Positions 18,433 to 30,100 of a stretch of DNA of 64,000 bases are shown here, piece after piece. The stretch spans positions 1 through 64,000 of the forward strand of contig JANXTT010000125.1 in NCBI GenBank assembly GCA_025352225.1, in the 5' to 3' direction. The stretch's first letter is position 1. Each line of letters begins with the position of its first letter. Position numbers and translations under genes: made by a program. The DNA is from Mucilaginibacter sp. (GTDB lineage: Bacteria; Bacteroidota; Bacteroidia; Sphingobacteriales; Sphingobacteriaceae). Below the pieces are notes generated by a model. The model was not told where the DNA came from. It was given only the letters and a program-made list of their open reading frames with translations, and did not search any database.

Positions 18433-21400
18433 TTAGGTTTTCCAGATATGATCAATAACCTGCTGGTAAGTACGTACATTATCAGCTATATAAGGCTCGT
18501 TAAGCATACTGGCATGCGGACCGCTGCCCTGGTAATTAAAAATTTCGCCGCCTGTAATTTCCTGCCAGGCCATTATTCTTTCCTGGTTATTGCGGTTTGT
18601 TTCCGAACAGATGTAATGAATATCCGTTTGCACCATCCCGCTATCTTCCAGCCCGTGTATAAACCGGGTTGAGGCTTCAATACGTTTGCGCATGGCGCTT
18701 TTTATAACCGGCGATGTTACAAAATCCTGCGCGAGCGGGTTATGCAGGTATTCATCAGCTATATTAACTATTTCCTCATCAGATAATGGTTCTACTGTAA
18801 TAAACCTTCGCGAATCGAGCATAATTATACCTTTTACACGTCGTCCTTCGGCTTCAAGTAGTTTGGCCACATGGAAGCATACGCTCCCGCCTGCCGAAAA
18901 ACCGCATAAAACAATATCGCCTTCGGGTTGCAGGTTTTGTACATAATTAGCCATTGATTGTAAGGTGTCATTATCAATAAAGTTTATTCCGTATACCCTG
19001 CAACGCTGCAAATGGCGGGCAAGGGCGGCAAATCCAAAAGCATAGCCAACAGCAGGTGGAAAGAAAAACAGGGTTTTAGCCGGATCGCCATCTTTCAATA
19101 ATAAATGATCTGATTCCACCACGTCATACACGTTTTTTAATCTCGAACGGATGGCGACAGCAAGGCCGTTAATTGTACCGTCTTTATATAATTGAACAAT
19201 TGGCAGTGTAACATTAAATTGTTTTTGGACTTCGCTCATCAGCCTCACGGCTTTTAAACTATGGCCGCCTACATCAAAAAAATTATCGTTTATACCAACG
19301 GTATCCAGGTCGAGTTCTTTTTTCCAGATGTTGGTTAGTGTTTGTTCAATAATATCGGCAGGTTTAGCATCTGTATCATTTATTCCATTATTACCGGCTG
19401 GCAGCGGGAGTTGATCTTTGTTTATTTTTCCGTTAAAGGTTAACGGCAGTTCGTCCAAAAATATAATATGGCGTGGAATAAACTGCGCGGGCAACCGCTC
19501 CGAAAGGTGATTTTTTATTTCTGCAATTTCCGGTAAAGCCGTATTATTTAAAGGCACCAGGTAGGCTATAAGCTCAATATCTGCACCCGGTGTTTGTTTG
19601 GCTATTACCAACGCCTTACTTATTTGAGCATGCTGTTGCAGGTGATGCATAATTTCGCCCGGTTCCACGCGGAAACCCCTTATCTGTATCTGATCGTCCT
19701 TACGGTTTAAATATTCTAAAGTACCATTGGTTAGCCAACGGCCATAGTCGCCGCTGCGGTACATTTGTTTCCCGGTATTGAATGGATCGGGTATAAATTT
19801 ATGAGCCATTAACTCGGGCCGGTTATAATAGCCCGCTGTTACGCCGTTACCGCCTACAACAAGCTCCCCAAAAACACCTGCCGGGCAAAGCTGTAACTGG
19901 TTATTTAACACATATACCGAAGTACCCGGAATAGGCCGCCCAATAATAGATTGCTGCGTTGCATGTGTTATTTCATCCTTAGTTATATGATGCCAGGTAG
20001 CGTGTACGGTTACTTCGGTAATACCATATAAATTAAACATGGCAATATTACTACTTCCGTTTATATTTAACCATGGCTTAAGTTTAAATGCATTCAGCTT
20101 ATCGCCGCCAAACATTACCATCCTTAATGGCGTGGCTGCCAAATCGGTATTTGCAGTAACCATATCTTCCAGCAGGAGGTAAAATGCGGCAGGTGTTTGA
20201 TTAAGAATAGTTACCCCTGTTTTTTGCAGTAACTGTCTAAACCCAGCTATATCCCTTACCTCGTCGCGCTGTGGGATATATAGACGCCCGCCATTAAGTA
20301 GAGCCCCAAATTGCTCCCATACCGAAAAATCAAACGCATAAGAGTGGGTCATTATCCAAACATCATCGCTGTTAAATTGTAGCCAATCTACCTTTTGCTC
20401 CAAAAGGTTCATCAGGTTTAAATGAGTTATCAAGCAACCTTTGGAGAGTCCGGTGGAACCCGATGTATAGATCACATAGGCTAGGTTATCTTGTTTTACA
20501 AGGGGTAATATCTTTTCGTCAACCGGTAATGGTGGCGTATCTTCAAGCAGTAGTGTTTGGGTTGCGGTTATGCTTTGCAGTTTTTCAATTAATTCCTTTT
20601 GGGTGATAATTAATTTGCACGAGCTATCTTTAGCAATAAAGCTAACCCGCTCTGCCGGGTGTTCAACATCCATCGGCACATAAGCCGCGCCGCAATAAAA
20701 AATACCCCAGATAACTATCGGGATGTTTACTGAGGGGGGCAAATAAATACCGATCTTATCTCCGGGTTCAATGTGATATTCTTTGATAAGCCATTGCGCC
20801 AATTGTTTGGACGATAGCTCAAGCCGGCCGTAAGTAAGGGAGTGTTGCCCGTCTTCAATCGCTATCTTATCCTTATTTAAGGCACAGGTGTTATTAAAAT
20901 AGTCAATAATGGTTTTTTGTTGATCGAAATTTCCTGTAGAATGGCTCCAGTTCAATAATTCTTCCCTCTCTTTCACGGTAACCATCTCGGCATGGTTTAC
21001 CAGTATAGTTGGAGTTTGGGCTATTTGCTCAATAATTTGATGAAAATGTCTGCTAAACTTTTCCATCCAGTCATCAGTATAAACATTCCTGTTAAAGGCA
21101 AAATTAATATGTACCTGTTCGCCAGGATAAATAATTACCGCCAGCGGATAATTTGTATGGCCAAAAGTGCTTTTTGATGATATAGCGATGCCCGAACCAT
21201 CCGATTCTTCCTGTACCGAAGTGAGGGGGTAATTCTCAAACACCAGCAAATGATCTATCATATTGTTGTTTAGAACAGAACAAGCCTGAACCTCGGGCAG
21301 GGGTAAATATTGATGTGACTGGTAATTATGCAAGAACGAGGTAAGGTTACTTAGCAAATCGCTAACGCTGGTTTCATCGTTCCATTTTACACGCAGAGGT

Positions 21401-24400
21401 ATGGTATTGATAAATAAGCCCACCATACTTTCAAAACCATCTAATTCGTAAGGGCGGCCCGCAACTGTTATCCCAAAAACGGTATCGTTGGTGTCATTAT
21501 ACTTGCCCAGTAAAATGCCCCATGCAGCCTGGAAGAAAATATTTAAGGTTGTTTTTTTTGAGTTGCAAAGGTTTGTTATAGCTTTTGTAAGTTCCACACT
21601 TAAATTAAAGGTGAACGATCCGGCATCGTAAATACCAGCATCCGCGGCCTGAACCGGGATCGGAAGTGAGGTTATAGTGTTAAAATCGTTAAGATACTCG
21701 GTCCAAAAGCCGGTTGAGTTATGTTGTGGGCGCAGTTTTAACCATTCGAGGTATTTTGTAAATGATGTATAGTTCGGCCAGGTATAAGTAAGGTTGTTAC
21801 ATAGTGCATAATAACTACTAAGTATACCCTTCATTATCACGTTAAAGCACCAGCCATCCATAATAATATGGTGGTAAGCCAGCAAAATTACATGGGTATC
21901 ATCACCTGCCTCAAACAGGTTTATACGCAGCGGTAAATCGCTTTCCAGATCAAAAGCTTCATCTATCCATTTTTGGCGGATTTGGTCGATAACCGCCTGC
22001 CCCTGTTGGGTTGCTGCCGATGGTATGTTTTGAATCCCTGTTATAAAATCTGCCTCCCGGCGGATCTGTACCACCGGAGACGAAGACTCGTCTGAAGTAA
22101 ATCTAACGCGTAAAATATCATAATGATCAACAGCTTCTTTTACCGATCTTTTAAAGGCTGGTATATTCATTTTACCTGTAACCTCAAATTGCCTGATCAC
22201 AATATTGGCCTTTGAATTTGGGAACGCCTTATAATGAAAATACATGGCTTCCTGCATTGGCGACAGGCTATAATTAACAAGAGCCTCTTCAGGTACTTCA
22301 CTTAATACGTCTTGTTTATCATTAATATCTTCAGGTTTTAAGTGCTGCGCAAGGCTACCAACCGTAGTGAAATTAAAAATATCTGCCAACTGGCACCTTA
22401 ACCCCTGGCGGTTAATCTTAGCTATGATCTGGATCGCCTTGATAGAGTCACCTCCGAGAAGAAAAAAATCGCTTTGCGGTGTTATGTTTGCCTGGTGCAA
22501 AACCGATGCCCATATCTCTGCAATAATTCTTTCGGTGTCTGTAAGCGCTATATTTTGTTTTATAGGGTCTGCTATATACCGATAAGGATCGGGTAGGGCC
22601 TTGTAGTCTACCTTGCCATTAGCAGTAAGCGGTATTGTTGTAATACGGATAAAAAAGGCAGGTATCATGTATTCGGGAATGTGCTGCTGTAATTGCATAC
22701 GTAGCAGCAATATATCCGGCTCATTTTCAGCTTGATAATAACCTACCAACTCTTCACCATAATGGGGCGCTTTTATTACACTTAGTATATGTTTGGCAAT
22801 GCCGCAATGCTCCAATGCAAGTTTTATTTCCGAAAGCTCAATTCTGTGTCCGCGTATCTTAACCTGGTCGTCTATTCTGCCTTCAATACAAATATTCCCA
22901 TTGGTAAGGCGGTAGGCCATATCACCTGTACGGTATAACCTTACCAAGTCGCCTTGTATGTTTTTGAGGATGAATTTTTCCTGGTTTAGTTGTTCGCGGT
23001 TATGGTATCCCTTTGATACACTTTTGCCGCTAATATATATTTCGCCGCGTTCGCCCGGTAAAATAAGAGCTCCCTCCGCATTTAATATGTAGGCGCTTAC
23101 ATTATTTATCGGTTTGCCAATAACCGGTTTTGCAATAAAGTTTTTAAGCTTACCGGGTTCAATGGTATTGAAAATCACACCAACAGTAGTTTCGGTGGGG
23201 CCGTAATGATTAACAAAAACAACATCCTTTTTTATAGCTTCAAAGTGTTGAAGAATATTTGTGTCAATTTTTTCTCCACCCGAAATAATTAATCTTAATG
23301 CCGACTGTTGAAGTGTTTTTATATTACCGGCACTAACCATTAAATAAAATACCGATGGGGTAAGTTTTAAAAAGCTGATGTTTTGTTCTTTAATATATTC
23401 AACCAGCCAATCGGTATTTTGCCTTTGGCTTGCAGGTAATACATGCAGCGAAGCGCCCGATAGCAAACATCCCCACAGGCTTGTATATCCCAGGTCATAC
23501 GCGTATGATGCCTGCAGCAAGCTTTGATCTGCCGGTGAAATAGAAAAGCATTGCCGCAACCAATCGGTATAGTTTAAAAGGTTAGCATCGGTTACCATAA
23601 CACCTTTAGGCATACCCGTTGTGCCCGATGTATAGATCATGTATGCTACCTGGCTTGCACGCCGCGATACCTTTGTTTGTGATGATATTTCAGTTTTCAA
23701 AAGCTCGTCCATCAATATCATTGTAACTCCGTTGTTATCTACAAGATCAGCCAGTTTTGAGTTAGTGATAATACAAACAGGTTTAGCATCGGCAATAATA
23801 TGTTTTAAACGCGCAGCCGGATTGCCCGCATCAATTGGGATGTAAGCAGCACCGGCCTTTAGTACGGCCAACATACTTACGGCCAACCACTCGTCTTCAT
23901 CCATCATAATCCCAACAAAATCATCAGGTTTTATTTTACATAAATGGATGAGGGACGCTGCTGCTTTTTCGGTTAGTTCGTCAATTTGCTGGTAGGTAAA
24001 AGCCACGTTTTGTGTTTTTACTGCAATGTGATTTGGATATAATTGAGCAATGTACCTAAATCTGCCAGCAACATCTTCTGGCAGATCATCCCCCGAAATT
24101 GTAGTAGGTAATGATAGCTGTGATGCATAATGTCCGGCTATTTTATCAATAGCTTCGGTTAAACCTGTGGCTACATAATGTAGGTTTGCTATAATAATTT
24201 CTGCAAAATAATTAATGTCGTTTTCGGTTAAATAGCGATCATCATACATCAAACTAAATATGGTTTGGTTTGCCGATGCAACAACCTGAAATTTTAATTT
24301 GGCCGGGTGCAATAATTGCGAGGCATTGATAAGATAGGGGCTCTGTGTTTTTAAATATCCAAATTGATAGTTAAACTGAGCGGTTTCGGGCTGTGAGTAA

Positions 24401-25293
24401 TAAAACTGATAATAGCGGGCAGTGTCCATTTCCTCATCGGCCTTTTTCAGGCCAACTTCTGTATTAAATTCCCTATACAGCACAAACGGAATTATTTTGG
24501 TAAGAATCCCCATTGTATTGTTCAGTTCATCAAATTCGCGCCCATGACACTCTATCCCGATATGAACATCATCAGTAGTGCTAAGCGAACAGATGAGTTT
24601 AGAATAGGCTGATAAAAAAAAGCTCTCTTCGCTTACCTGTTCTTGTTCAGCCTTGTTTGTTATAAGGTTCTTTAAATCCTGAGGTAATGTAATATTTATG
24701 CTTTTTAAATTGTAAGCATCGTCCATAGGCTGTTGCTCCAACCTTAACCGGCATAAAGCAACTGCCGGTTTCTGTTGCCAGTAATTTACCCCCTCAGCAG
24801 CCGATTGCTCATCGGTTAAAAGCTGGTATTGCCATTCGGCAAATTGTATATAGCTTATATCTTCGTTTACACTTGCATTATCGCTGTTCAATAATTGCTC
24901 ACGTAATAAGAGCAAGCCTGTGAGGTCGGTACAAACAGGGTGGGCGGTGAACGTGATAATCAGCTTATCATTTCCCTCCTCAATGTTTACCCTAAGCAGT
25001 GGCATATGCTGCATTAAGGGGGCAAACTCCTCTTCGCCCGTTAATATCTCGCCATAGCTAAAAGCAACCCGCAAAGTATCACCAACAGACTGCAATACGG
25101 TATGATCGATAGAATCGGTAACAAATTCAAACTTAAACGAGTTGTATTGATCTAAAATACCGGTCAGTTTTTCCGTTATCTCTCCTGCCGAGCCTGTTGT
25201 TTCAAAACTAATGCTGCAATATGACGAACCATGTGCGGCAAACTGCACAACTGTTTTTTGCTGGGGCGAAAGCTTATAAGCTAAAGTATTCAT
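18433..25293 (-). CDS. Terminal NRPS: I-A(Asp)-T-C-A(Thr)-T-TE
   Basis: 2286 residues. An N-terminal condensation-like domain (1-430) has HPVCTD (near 115) where active enzymes have HHxxxDG, so the catalytic His is lost. A1 (440-900) gives the eye-read code D-L-T-K-I-G-H-V-G, the classic Asp code. T1 has GGDSIKA near 948. C2 (1000-1430) has intact HHIIMDG near 1140. A2 (1450-1930) reads D-F-W-N-M-G-L-V-H, close to the Thr code. T2 has GGHSLKA near 2008. The thioesterase (2060-2286) has GFSAGG near 2133 and a C-terminal GPHASML with the likely catalytic His. It is last in the minus operon, 11 bases after the TauD-aldolase gene, whose product is the likely Asp beta-hydroxylase working with the degenerate domain. 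The thioesterase should release the peptide, probably by cyclisation onto the fatty-acid amine. Residue calls rest on manual alignment to the GrsA A domain. Confidence 0.92.
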   Translation of the reverse strand: MNTLAYKLSPQQKTVVQFAAHGSSYCSISFETTGSAGEITEKLTGILDQYNSFKFEFVTDSIDHTVLQSVGDTLRVAFSYGEILTGEEEFAPLMQHMPLLRVNIEEGNDKLIITFTAHPVCTDLTGLLLLREQLLNSDNASVNEDISYIQFAEWQYQLLTDEQSAAEGVNYWQQKPAVALCRLRLEQQPMDDAYNLKSINITLPQDLKNLITNKAEQEQVSEESFFLSAYSKLICSLSTTDDVHIGIECHGREFDELNNTMGILTKIIPFVLYREFNTEVGLKKADEEMDTARYYQFYYSQPETAQFNYQFGYLKTQSPYLINASQLLHPAKLKFQVVASANQTIFSLMYDDRYLTENDINYFAEIIIANLHYVATGLTEAIDKIAGHYASQLSLPTTISGDDLPEDVAGRFRYIAQLYPNHIAVKTQNVAFTYQQIDELTEKAAASLIHLCKIKPDDFVGIMMDEDEWLAVSMLAVLKAGAAYIPIDAGNPAARLKHIIADAKPVCIITNSKLADLVDNNGVTMILMDELLKTEISSQTKVSRRASQVAYMIYTSGTTGMPKGVMVTDANLLNYTDWLRQCFSISPADQSLLQASYAYDLGYTSLWGCLLSGASLHVLPASQRQNTDWLVEYIKEQNISFLKLTPSVFYLMVSAGNIKTLQQSALRLIISGGEKIDTNILQHFEAIKKDVVFVNHYGPTETTVGVIFNTIEPGKLKNFIAKPVIGKPINNVSAYILNAEGALILPGERGEIYISGKSVSKGYHNREQLNQEKFILKNIQGDLVRLYRTGDMAYRLTNGNICIEGRIDDQVKIRGHRIELSEIKLALEHCGIAKHILSVIKAPHYGEELVGYYQAENEPDILLLRMQLQQHIPEYMIPAFFIRITTIPLTANGKVDYKALPDPYRYIADPIKQNIALTDTERIIAEIWASVLHQANITPQSDFFLLGGDSIKAIQIIAKINRQGLRCQLADIFNFTTVGSLAQHLKPEDINDKQDVLSEVPEEALVNYSLSPMQEAMYFHYKAFPNSKANIVIRQFEVTGKMNIPAFKRSVKEAVDHYDILRVRFTSDESSSPVVQIRREADFITGIQNIPSAATQQGQAVIDQIRQKWIDEAFDLESDLPLRINLFEAGDDTHVILLAYHHIIMDGWCFNVIMKGILSSYYALCNNLTYTWPNYTSFTKYLEWLKLRPQHNSTGFWTEYLNDFNTITSLPIPVQAADAGIYDAGSFTFNLSVELTKAITNLCNSKKTTLNIFFQAAWGILLGKYNDTNDTVFGITVAGRPYELDGFESMVGLFINTIPLRVKWNDETSVSDLLSNLTSFLHNYQSHQYLPLPEVQACSVLNNNMIDHLLVFENYPLTSVQEESDGSGIAISSKSTFGHTNYPLAVIIYPGEQVHINFAFNRNVYTDDWMEKFSRHFHQIIEQIAQTPTILVNHAEMVTVKEREELLNWSHSTGNFDQQKTIIDYFNNTCALNKDKIAIEDGQHSLTYGRLELSSKQLAQWLIKEYHIEPGDKIGIYLPPSVNIPIVIWGIFYCGAAYVPMDVEHPAERVSFIAKDSSCKLIITQKELIEKLQSITATQTLLLEDTPPLPVDEKILPLVKQDNLAYVIYTSGSTGLSKGCLITHLNLMNLLEQKVDWLQFNSDDVWIMTHSYAFDFSVWEQFGALLNGGRLYIPQRDEVRDIAGFRQLLQKTGVTILNQTPAAFYLLLEDMVTANTDLAATPLRMVMFGGDKLNAFKLKPWLNINGSSNIAMFNLYGITEVTVHATWHHITKDEITHATQQSIIGRPIPGTSVYVLNNQLQLCPAGVFGELVVGGNGVTAGYYNRPELMAHKFIPDPFNTGKQMYRSGDYGRWLTNGTLEYLNRKDDQIQIRGFRVEPGEIMHHLQQHAQISKALVIAKQTPGADIELIAYLVPLNNTALPEIAEIKNHLSERLPAQFIPRHIIFLDELPLTFNGKINKDQLPLPAGNNGINDTDAKPADIIEQTLTNIWKKELDLDTVGINDNFFDVGGHSLKAVRLMSEVQKQFNVTLPIVQLYKDGTINGLAVAIRSRLKNVYDVVESDHLLLKDGDPAKTLFFFPPAVGYAFGFAALARHLQRCRVYGINFIDNDTLQSMANYVQNLQPEGDIVLCGFSAGGSVCFHVAKLLEAEGRRVKGIIMLDSRRFITVEPLSDEEIVNIADEYLHNPLAQDFVTSPVIKSAMRKRIEASTRFIHGLEDSGMVQTDIHYICSETNRNNQERIMAWQEITGGEIFNYQGSGPHASMLNEPYIADNVRTYQQVIDHIWKT

Positions 25294-25304
25294 ATATGGT
25301 ATTA

Positions 25305-27155
25305 TTATTCTGGTCTGAATTTTTTTAGATCCGGATAGTGGCGTTCTGCTTTGCGCAGATAGGCATCAAATTCTATTTGCATACCAAGCGGGTTGGCTAT
25401 CCATTGTTGTGTAAGCCTTGCTACTTCGGGTTCAACGGCCACAGGTTTCCCTATTGTGTGTGCCTGTATGTTTACATGGTAGGCATGTTCGGCTGCAATC
25501 ATTAACATTGCCGCTGTTTCAAGCTCATTGCCCAACGTTAAGGTACCATGATTACGTAGTAATAAGGTATGGTTATCCTTGAGGCTATTGGTTAGGTTAT
25601 TACTTTCCTCATCCGATAACACCGGGCCGTTATACTCATCATAAATCGCGTGTTTTTCAAAAAACATGCACGATGTTTGATCTATGGGCTCAATGGGTAA
25701 GCCCAGTGATGTAAACACTGTTCCTAAAGGCGAATGAGTATGTACGATGCAATGAACATTGGGCTTGGCTGCATGTATGGCGGCGTGTATACAAAATCCG
25801 GCTACATTTACAGGATGTGATCCTTCAACAACATTACCTTTCCTATCAACTGTAATCAGGTTGTCGGGTGTTACTTCTTCAAAAAATAAACCAAAAGGAT
25901 TTACCCAGAATAATTCTTGTTCGCCGGGTACCTTAAATGAAATATGTCCGCTTATGCCTTCGTCCAGCTTTTCCATCGCCAGGATACGGTACAGGCCAGC
26001 CAGCCGGTAACGGAGCCATGCTATAGTTTGCGGCCGTTCTTTATTGATAAAAAACGAAGATGTTTGCTTGCGGGCCAATGCAATGGCTGCGTCTGCAATA
26101 TCTGTTGTTGCTTTGGTATCATGTTTATTGGTAAATGGGTCCGACATGGCTACTAAAACCTTTCGTGGACCATCAAAAGGATGCCTGCCGTGTGCAAAAC
26201 GCATGTTATCTAACCAAAGTACATCGTTGTCTTCCCATTTAAAAACCACTTTGGCTTTTTGATAAGCACCTGTAATTGCATCAAACTCCTGGGATGTAAT
26301 AGGTTGCTTATTGCCGCAATAACTGTTTCTTGGCAAATGGTCTTCGCCAAAGGTTTCCTTTAAAAACTCCTGCATAGAAGCATCGCGACTTTGCAGGTTA
26401 AATAAATGCGCCTGATTAAACCACAAATGCTGGCCCGTAACCGGATGTTTTACTACAGCCTGCGCGGTATAGCGGGTTGTTAAAACATCATCGGCTCTCC
26501 AATCACATGCAATGCCTTGTTTTTTGCAATGTGCTTCAACTTGTTTTTTATCGTCGGTTCCAAAAACCTGTTGCCAGGGCAGGTCAATACCTTTGTAAAA
26601 ATTACGTACGTAAGTAACGCCATGCTGCGCAAATTTTTCGCGTAGTGAAACCGGCAATAAGTTGTATACAAGTGCCGAGTCTGCAATTGGGGTTTCGCCG
26701 CCTGTAGATGTCGCTATTTTGCAATAGAACCATATTTTTTGAGGCCATGTATCCGTATACGAATGCTCGTTATGCATTGGGATAAATTGGTCTTTAGGAT
26801 ACTCGGTAGATGTATAAACTTTATCGCTTACCCGTGTGCGTGGTGTTGATGGTTCGGTATAATCAAGCAGCTGGCTGGTGAACGATTGGCAAAGGGTTTG
26901 AAAGGTTGCATCTTCCATTGTATTAAACCCTCTGAACAATACGGCGCCATATTTTTGATGGAGGTTGTTTAAATGAGCCTCATTATTTTTTGCCCAATCG
27001 GCAAGGTCAACAGCTGCGCTTTGCGAAGTGATCTGCACATATTTTGTTCCTAGGCCGTTTCCGTCAATTACCTGTTCTTTAATTGTAGGATCAATTTTAA
27101 CCCCCTGCGGAACGGTGCCTTTTAGTGATTGTAATAACTGAGATCGTAATTGCAT
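25305..27155 (-). CDS. TauD/SyrP-like Fe(II)/2-oxoglutarate hydroxylase fused to a class II aldolase domain
   Basis: 616 residues with two domains. Residues 1 to about 345 are a TauD/TfdA-family dioxygenase of the SyrP type: facial triad H128-x-E130 (MHNEHSY) and distal H322 (FAHGRHPFDGPR). Residues about 375-600 are a class II aldolase/adducin domain with likely zinc ligands H472 and H474 (VHTHSP) and H536 (LLRNHGTLT). SyrP-type enzymes hydroxylate the beta carbon of Asp held on an NRPS carrier. The gene sits between an NRPS that ends in a C domain and one that begins with a degenerate C-like domain before A(Asp), so carrier-bound Asp is the likely substrate. The aldolase half is unusual; it might act on the beta-hydroxy acid (aldol/retro-aldol, epimerisation) or only help docking. 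Most metal ligands are present, so it may be active. Confidence 0.85.
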   Translation of the reverse strand: MQLRSQLLQSLKGTVPQGVKIDPTIKEQVIDGNGLGTKYVQITSQSAAVDLADWAKNNEAHLNNLHQKYGAVLFRGFNTMEDATFQTLCQSFTSQLLDYTEPSTPRTRVSDKVYTSTEYPKDQFIPMHNEHSYTDTWPQKIWFYCKIATSTGGETPIADSALVYNLLPVSLREKFAQHGVTYVRNFYKGIDLPWQQVFGTDDKKQVEAHCKKQGIACDWRADDVLTTRYTAQAVVKHPVTGQHLWFNQAHLFNLQSRDASMQEFLKETFGEDHLPRNSYCGNKQPITSQEFDAITGAYQKAKVVFKWEDNDVLWLDNMRFAHGRHPFDGPRKVLVAMSDPFTNKHDTKATTDIADAAIALARKQTSSFFINKERPQTIAWLRYRLAGLYRILAMEKLDEGISGHISFKVPGEQELFWVNPFGLFFEEVTPDNLITVDRKGNVVEGSHPVNVAGFCIHAAIHAAKPNVHCIVHTHSPLGTVFTSLGLPIEPIDQTSCMFFEKHAIYDEYNGPVLSDEESNNLTNSLKDNHTLLLRNHGTLTLGNELETAAMLMIAAEHAYHVNIQAHTIGKPVAVEPEVARLTQQWIANPLGMQIEFDAYLRKAERHYPDLKKFRPE

Positions 27156-27166
27156 AATATCAGGTG

Positions 27167-30100
27167 TTAGTTATGTTCCTGTAAGTTTTTAAGTAATTGA
27201 TATGATTGCTGGCGTAAATTACTTTTTGTGCCGCTTTGCGGATGCGATAAAAAGTTTTTTAACAACTGCTGCGGCGATCGGCTTAAGTTAATTATTAGTG
27301 CTTCCCACTGTTGTATGTACGATATGATAAGGCTCTCATCGTAAACAGCTGTTTTGTATTCGGCATTTAGCGTTAGGGTATTGTTGTGCGGTTGTACAGT
27401 AAAGCTCAAATCAAATTTGGAGCCCTGCATCCCAATGTTTAACTCTTCCACAGTAAAACCATCATTGGGAGCCGCAACTCCGTTGGAAAAATCATTATAC
27501 ACAAACCTTGTTTTAATAAGGGCGCTCAGTTTTATACCTTTTTCGTGTTGTATAAGTGCCGCTAATTCATCAAACGGAAAGGCCTGGTACTGCATATCCT
27601 GCAAAAACGAATTAGTGAAATTGTCGAAAAAGTCTTTTACAGTTAATTGTTCGTTTGCTTGCACTATTACAGGCATCATATTAACAAAAAAACCAGCTAC
27701 GTTTTCCATATCCGGATGGATTCTGCCCGATACCGATAAACCAAAAACAAAATTTTTATTATTAGACAGGCTGGCTAATAGTACAGTATAGCTATAAAGC
27801 ATTACCTGGTTTGCGGTACAGTTCCACTGCAGGGCGGTATCATGTATCTGGCTAACGGTTTCTGGCTGTAAGGTTACGTGTATTGTATTGCCCTGATTAT
27901 TATCAGGCTTGTGGCGGGATAAAGCAGGTAAGCGGGCAGCCTGTACATTCTGATCTATCCTTTGCAGCCAGTAAGCAGCATAAGCATCCTGGTTTTCGGC
28001 TATATGGCTTTGGAACCATTGAGCAATATCGGTATAACGAACTGTTACAGGCGGAAGCTGGAGTGTTTGCCCATTAATTTTTGCCTGATAGATGCTTACA
28101 AGCTCATTCAACAAATTCGTCATCGACCATCCATCGGTAATAATATGATGCATGTTCAAAATCACATAAAATTCTTGTTTAGCAGATGGCACTATCAATA
28201 CGCGGATAAGAGGGGCCTGGTCTAAAGCAAACGGACGGTTACAAAATATTCCGGCCATTTCTACTATTTGTTCATGGCTCAATAGGGCATCCTTGTAAAA
28301 AGAAAGATAGAGGTCGGGGTCAATAGCCGTATAAATTTCTGATACGGGTCCATCGTCATGGAGTATAAATCGCGCCCTTAGCTGGTCGTGCCGTTGCACT
28401 ATATCCGTAAAGCTGTGCTTTAAAATATCAGGATCATAGTTGCCTGGAATTTTAAAGGCATACGTCATATTATAGGCAATATCATTGGGTTGTAACTGCT
28501 GTAAAAACCACAACCTTCTTTGCGCCGGCGACAGGTTGTAAAACGGCTGTACGGGTAACAGCGGAATAGCTGCTGTTCGCGCTGTTACCGAGGTTTGCAA
28601 CAACCCAGCCAAACTGCGTACCGTAGTGTGGCTAAATATATCGGGCAGGTTAATTTTGATATTAAAGCGTTGCTGAATACGATTGATGAGTTTTATAGCC
28701 AAAATGCTGTGCCCGCCCGAAGCAAAAAAATCGTCGGTAACCATTACATTGGTGCGGCCCAGTATTTGGTGAAATATATCAAGCAGTTGTTGCTCTGCAT
28801 CGCTTACATTTGTAAGCTCGTTTTGCGGATGCTGGCAAGTTTGCAGGTAAATTTTCTCTAACTCGGGTAAATTAACTTTACCATTGTTATTAAGTACAAA
28901 ACCAACCATCGGAATTATTGACGAGGGAATCATATACGCAGGTAAAAATTGTTTCAGATGTACCAATAATTCCTGCTCCGGATTTACTGCTGTTGTTTGA
29001 ACAAAGGCCACCAACTCTTTATTTCCCGAAGGTGAGGTTACAATATGCGCTAAGGCTTTTTTTACCTGTTGGTTTTGCTCCAACACTTTCTCTATTTCCT
29101 GCAGCTCAATGCGATACCCGTTCAGCTTGATCTGTGTATCGGCCCGGCCTTTAAATTGTATGGTGCCGTCAGGCATCCAGCTACCTATATCATTTGAATA
29201 ATATACCCGCTGGCCAGACTTAAACGGATCGGGCCTGAATAGTTTATGCTGTAATACAAAACGGTTTTTATAACCCCTTGCAACGTTAATTCCGCCAATT
29301 ACAATTTCTCCGTTTATACCCGCCGGTTGCAGTTTATTAGTAGCGGGGTGTACAATGTAAATGTTTACATTATCTAATGGTTTACCAATTGATACTGTAT
29401 TGTGTTGTACCCGGTTACCCGATATTGAGGATACCTCAACAGTGGTTTCGGTTGGGCCGTACATAATTATCAACTCTTTTTGAGTTTCAAATGCTATATC
29501 AAAAGCTTTTATCAAACCCGCAGTTACGGCTTCGCCGCTGGTTAATACCTTTGTCAGAGATGTTAATTGCTTTTGCTTACCAAAGGTTTGTACATACTCA
29601 ACAAATATCTGGAGCATAGAAGCAACAAAGTGTATACGGGTAATGTTAAATTCTGCTATTGTTTTAATAATAGCTTCCGGGTTTTTTTCATCGCCGGCAG
29701 GCAATACATACAGTTTACTGCCACCCAATGCCCAGCCAAATAATTCGCCTACAGAAACATCAAATGTAAATGCGGTTTTCCATAGCCAGGTATCGGTAAT
29801 GTTGGTGGGCAAATCGCGCTGCAGCCAACACAGGCGATTTACAACCGAGCTTTGTTCAATCATTACCCCTTTTGGCTTGCCTGTAGATCCTGATGTGTAA
29901 ATAATATAAGCCAGATCGCCGGGTTCGGCCATTCTGTGTTCAATGTATAATGCATTCAGGCTGTTGTCTATTTTGCAATGCGCAACGGTTGTAAATGTAA
30001 GCGGCTTATCCTCATGTAAAATTAATACTGCGCCACTATCTTCGAGCATAAATTTTAAACGCTCTTCGGGCAGGTCCGGATCTAATGGTAAATATGCGGC

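Noticed and set aside
24000-25293. Reading the first domain of the terminal NRPS as a lipid-adding starter C domain
   Set aside because: The catalytic His is replaced (HPVCTD), the upstream protein ends in an intact unpaired C domain, and the Asp A domain follows directly, which fits an interface role.
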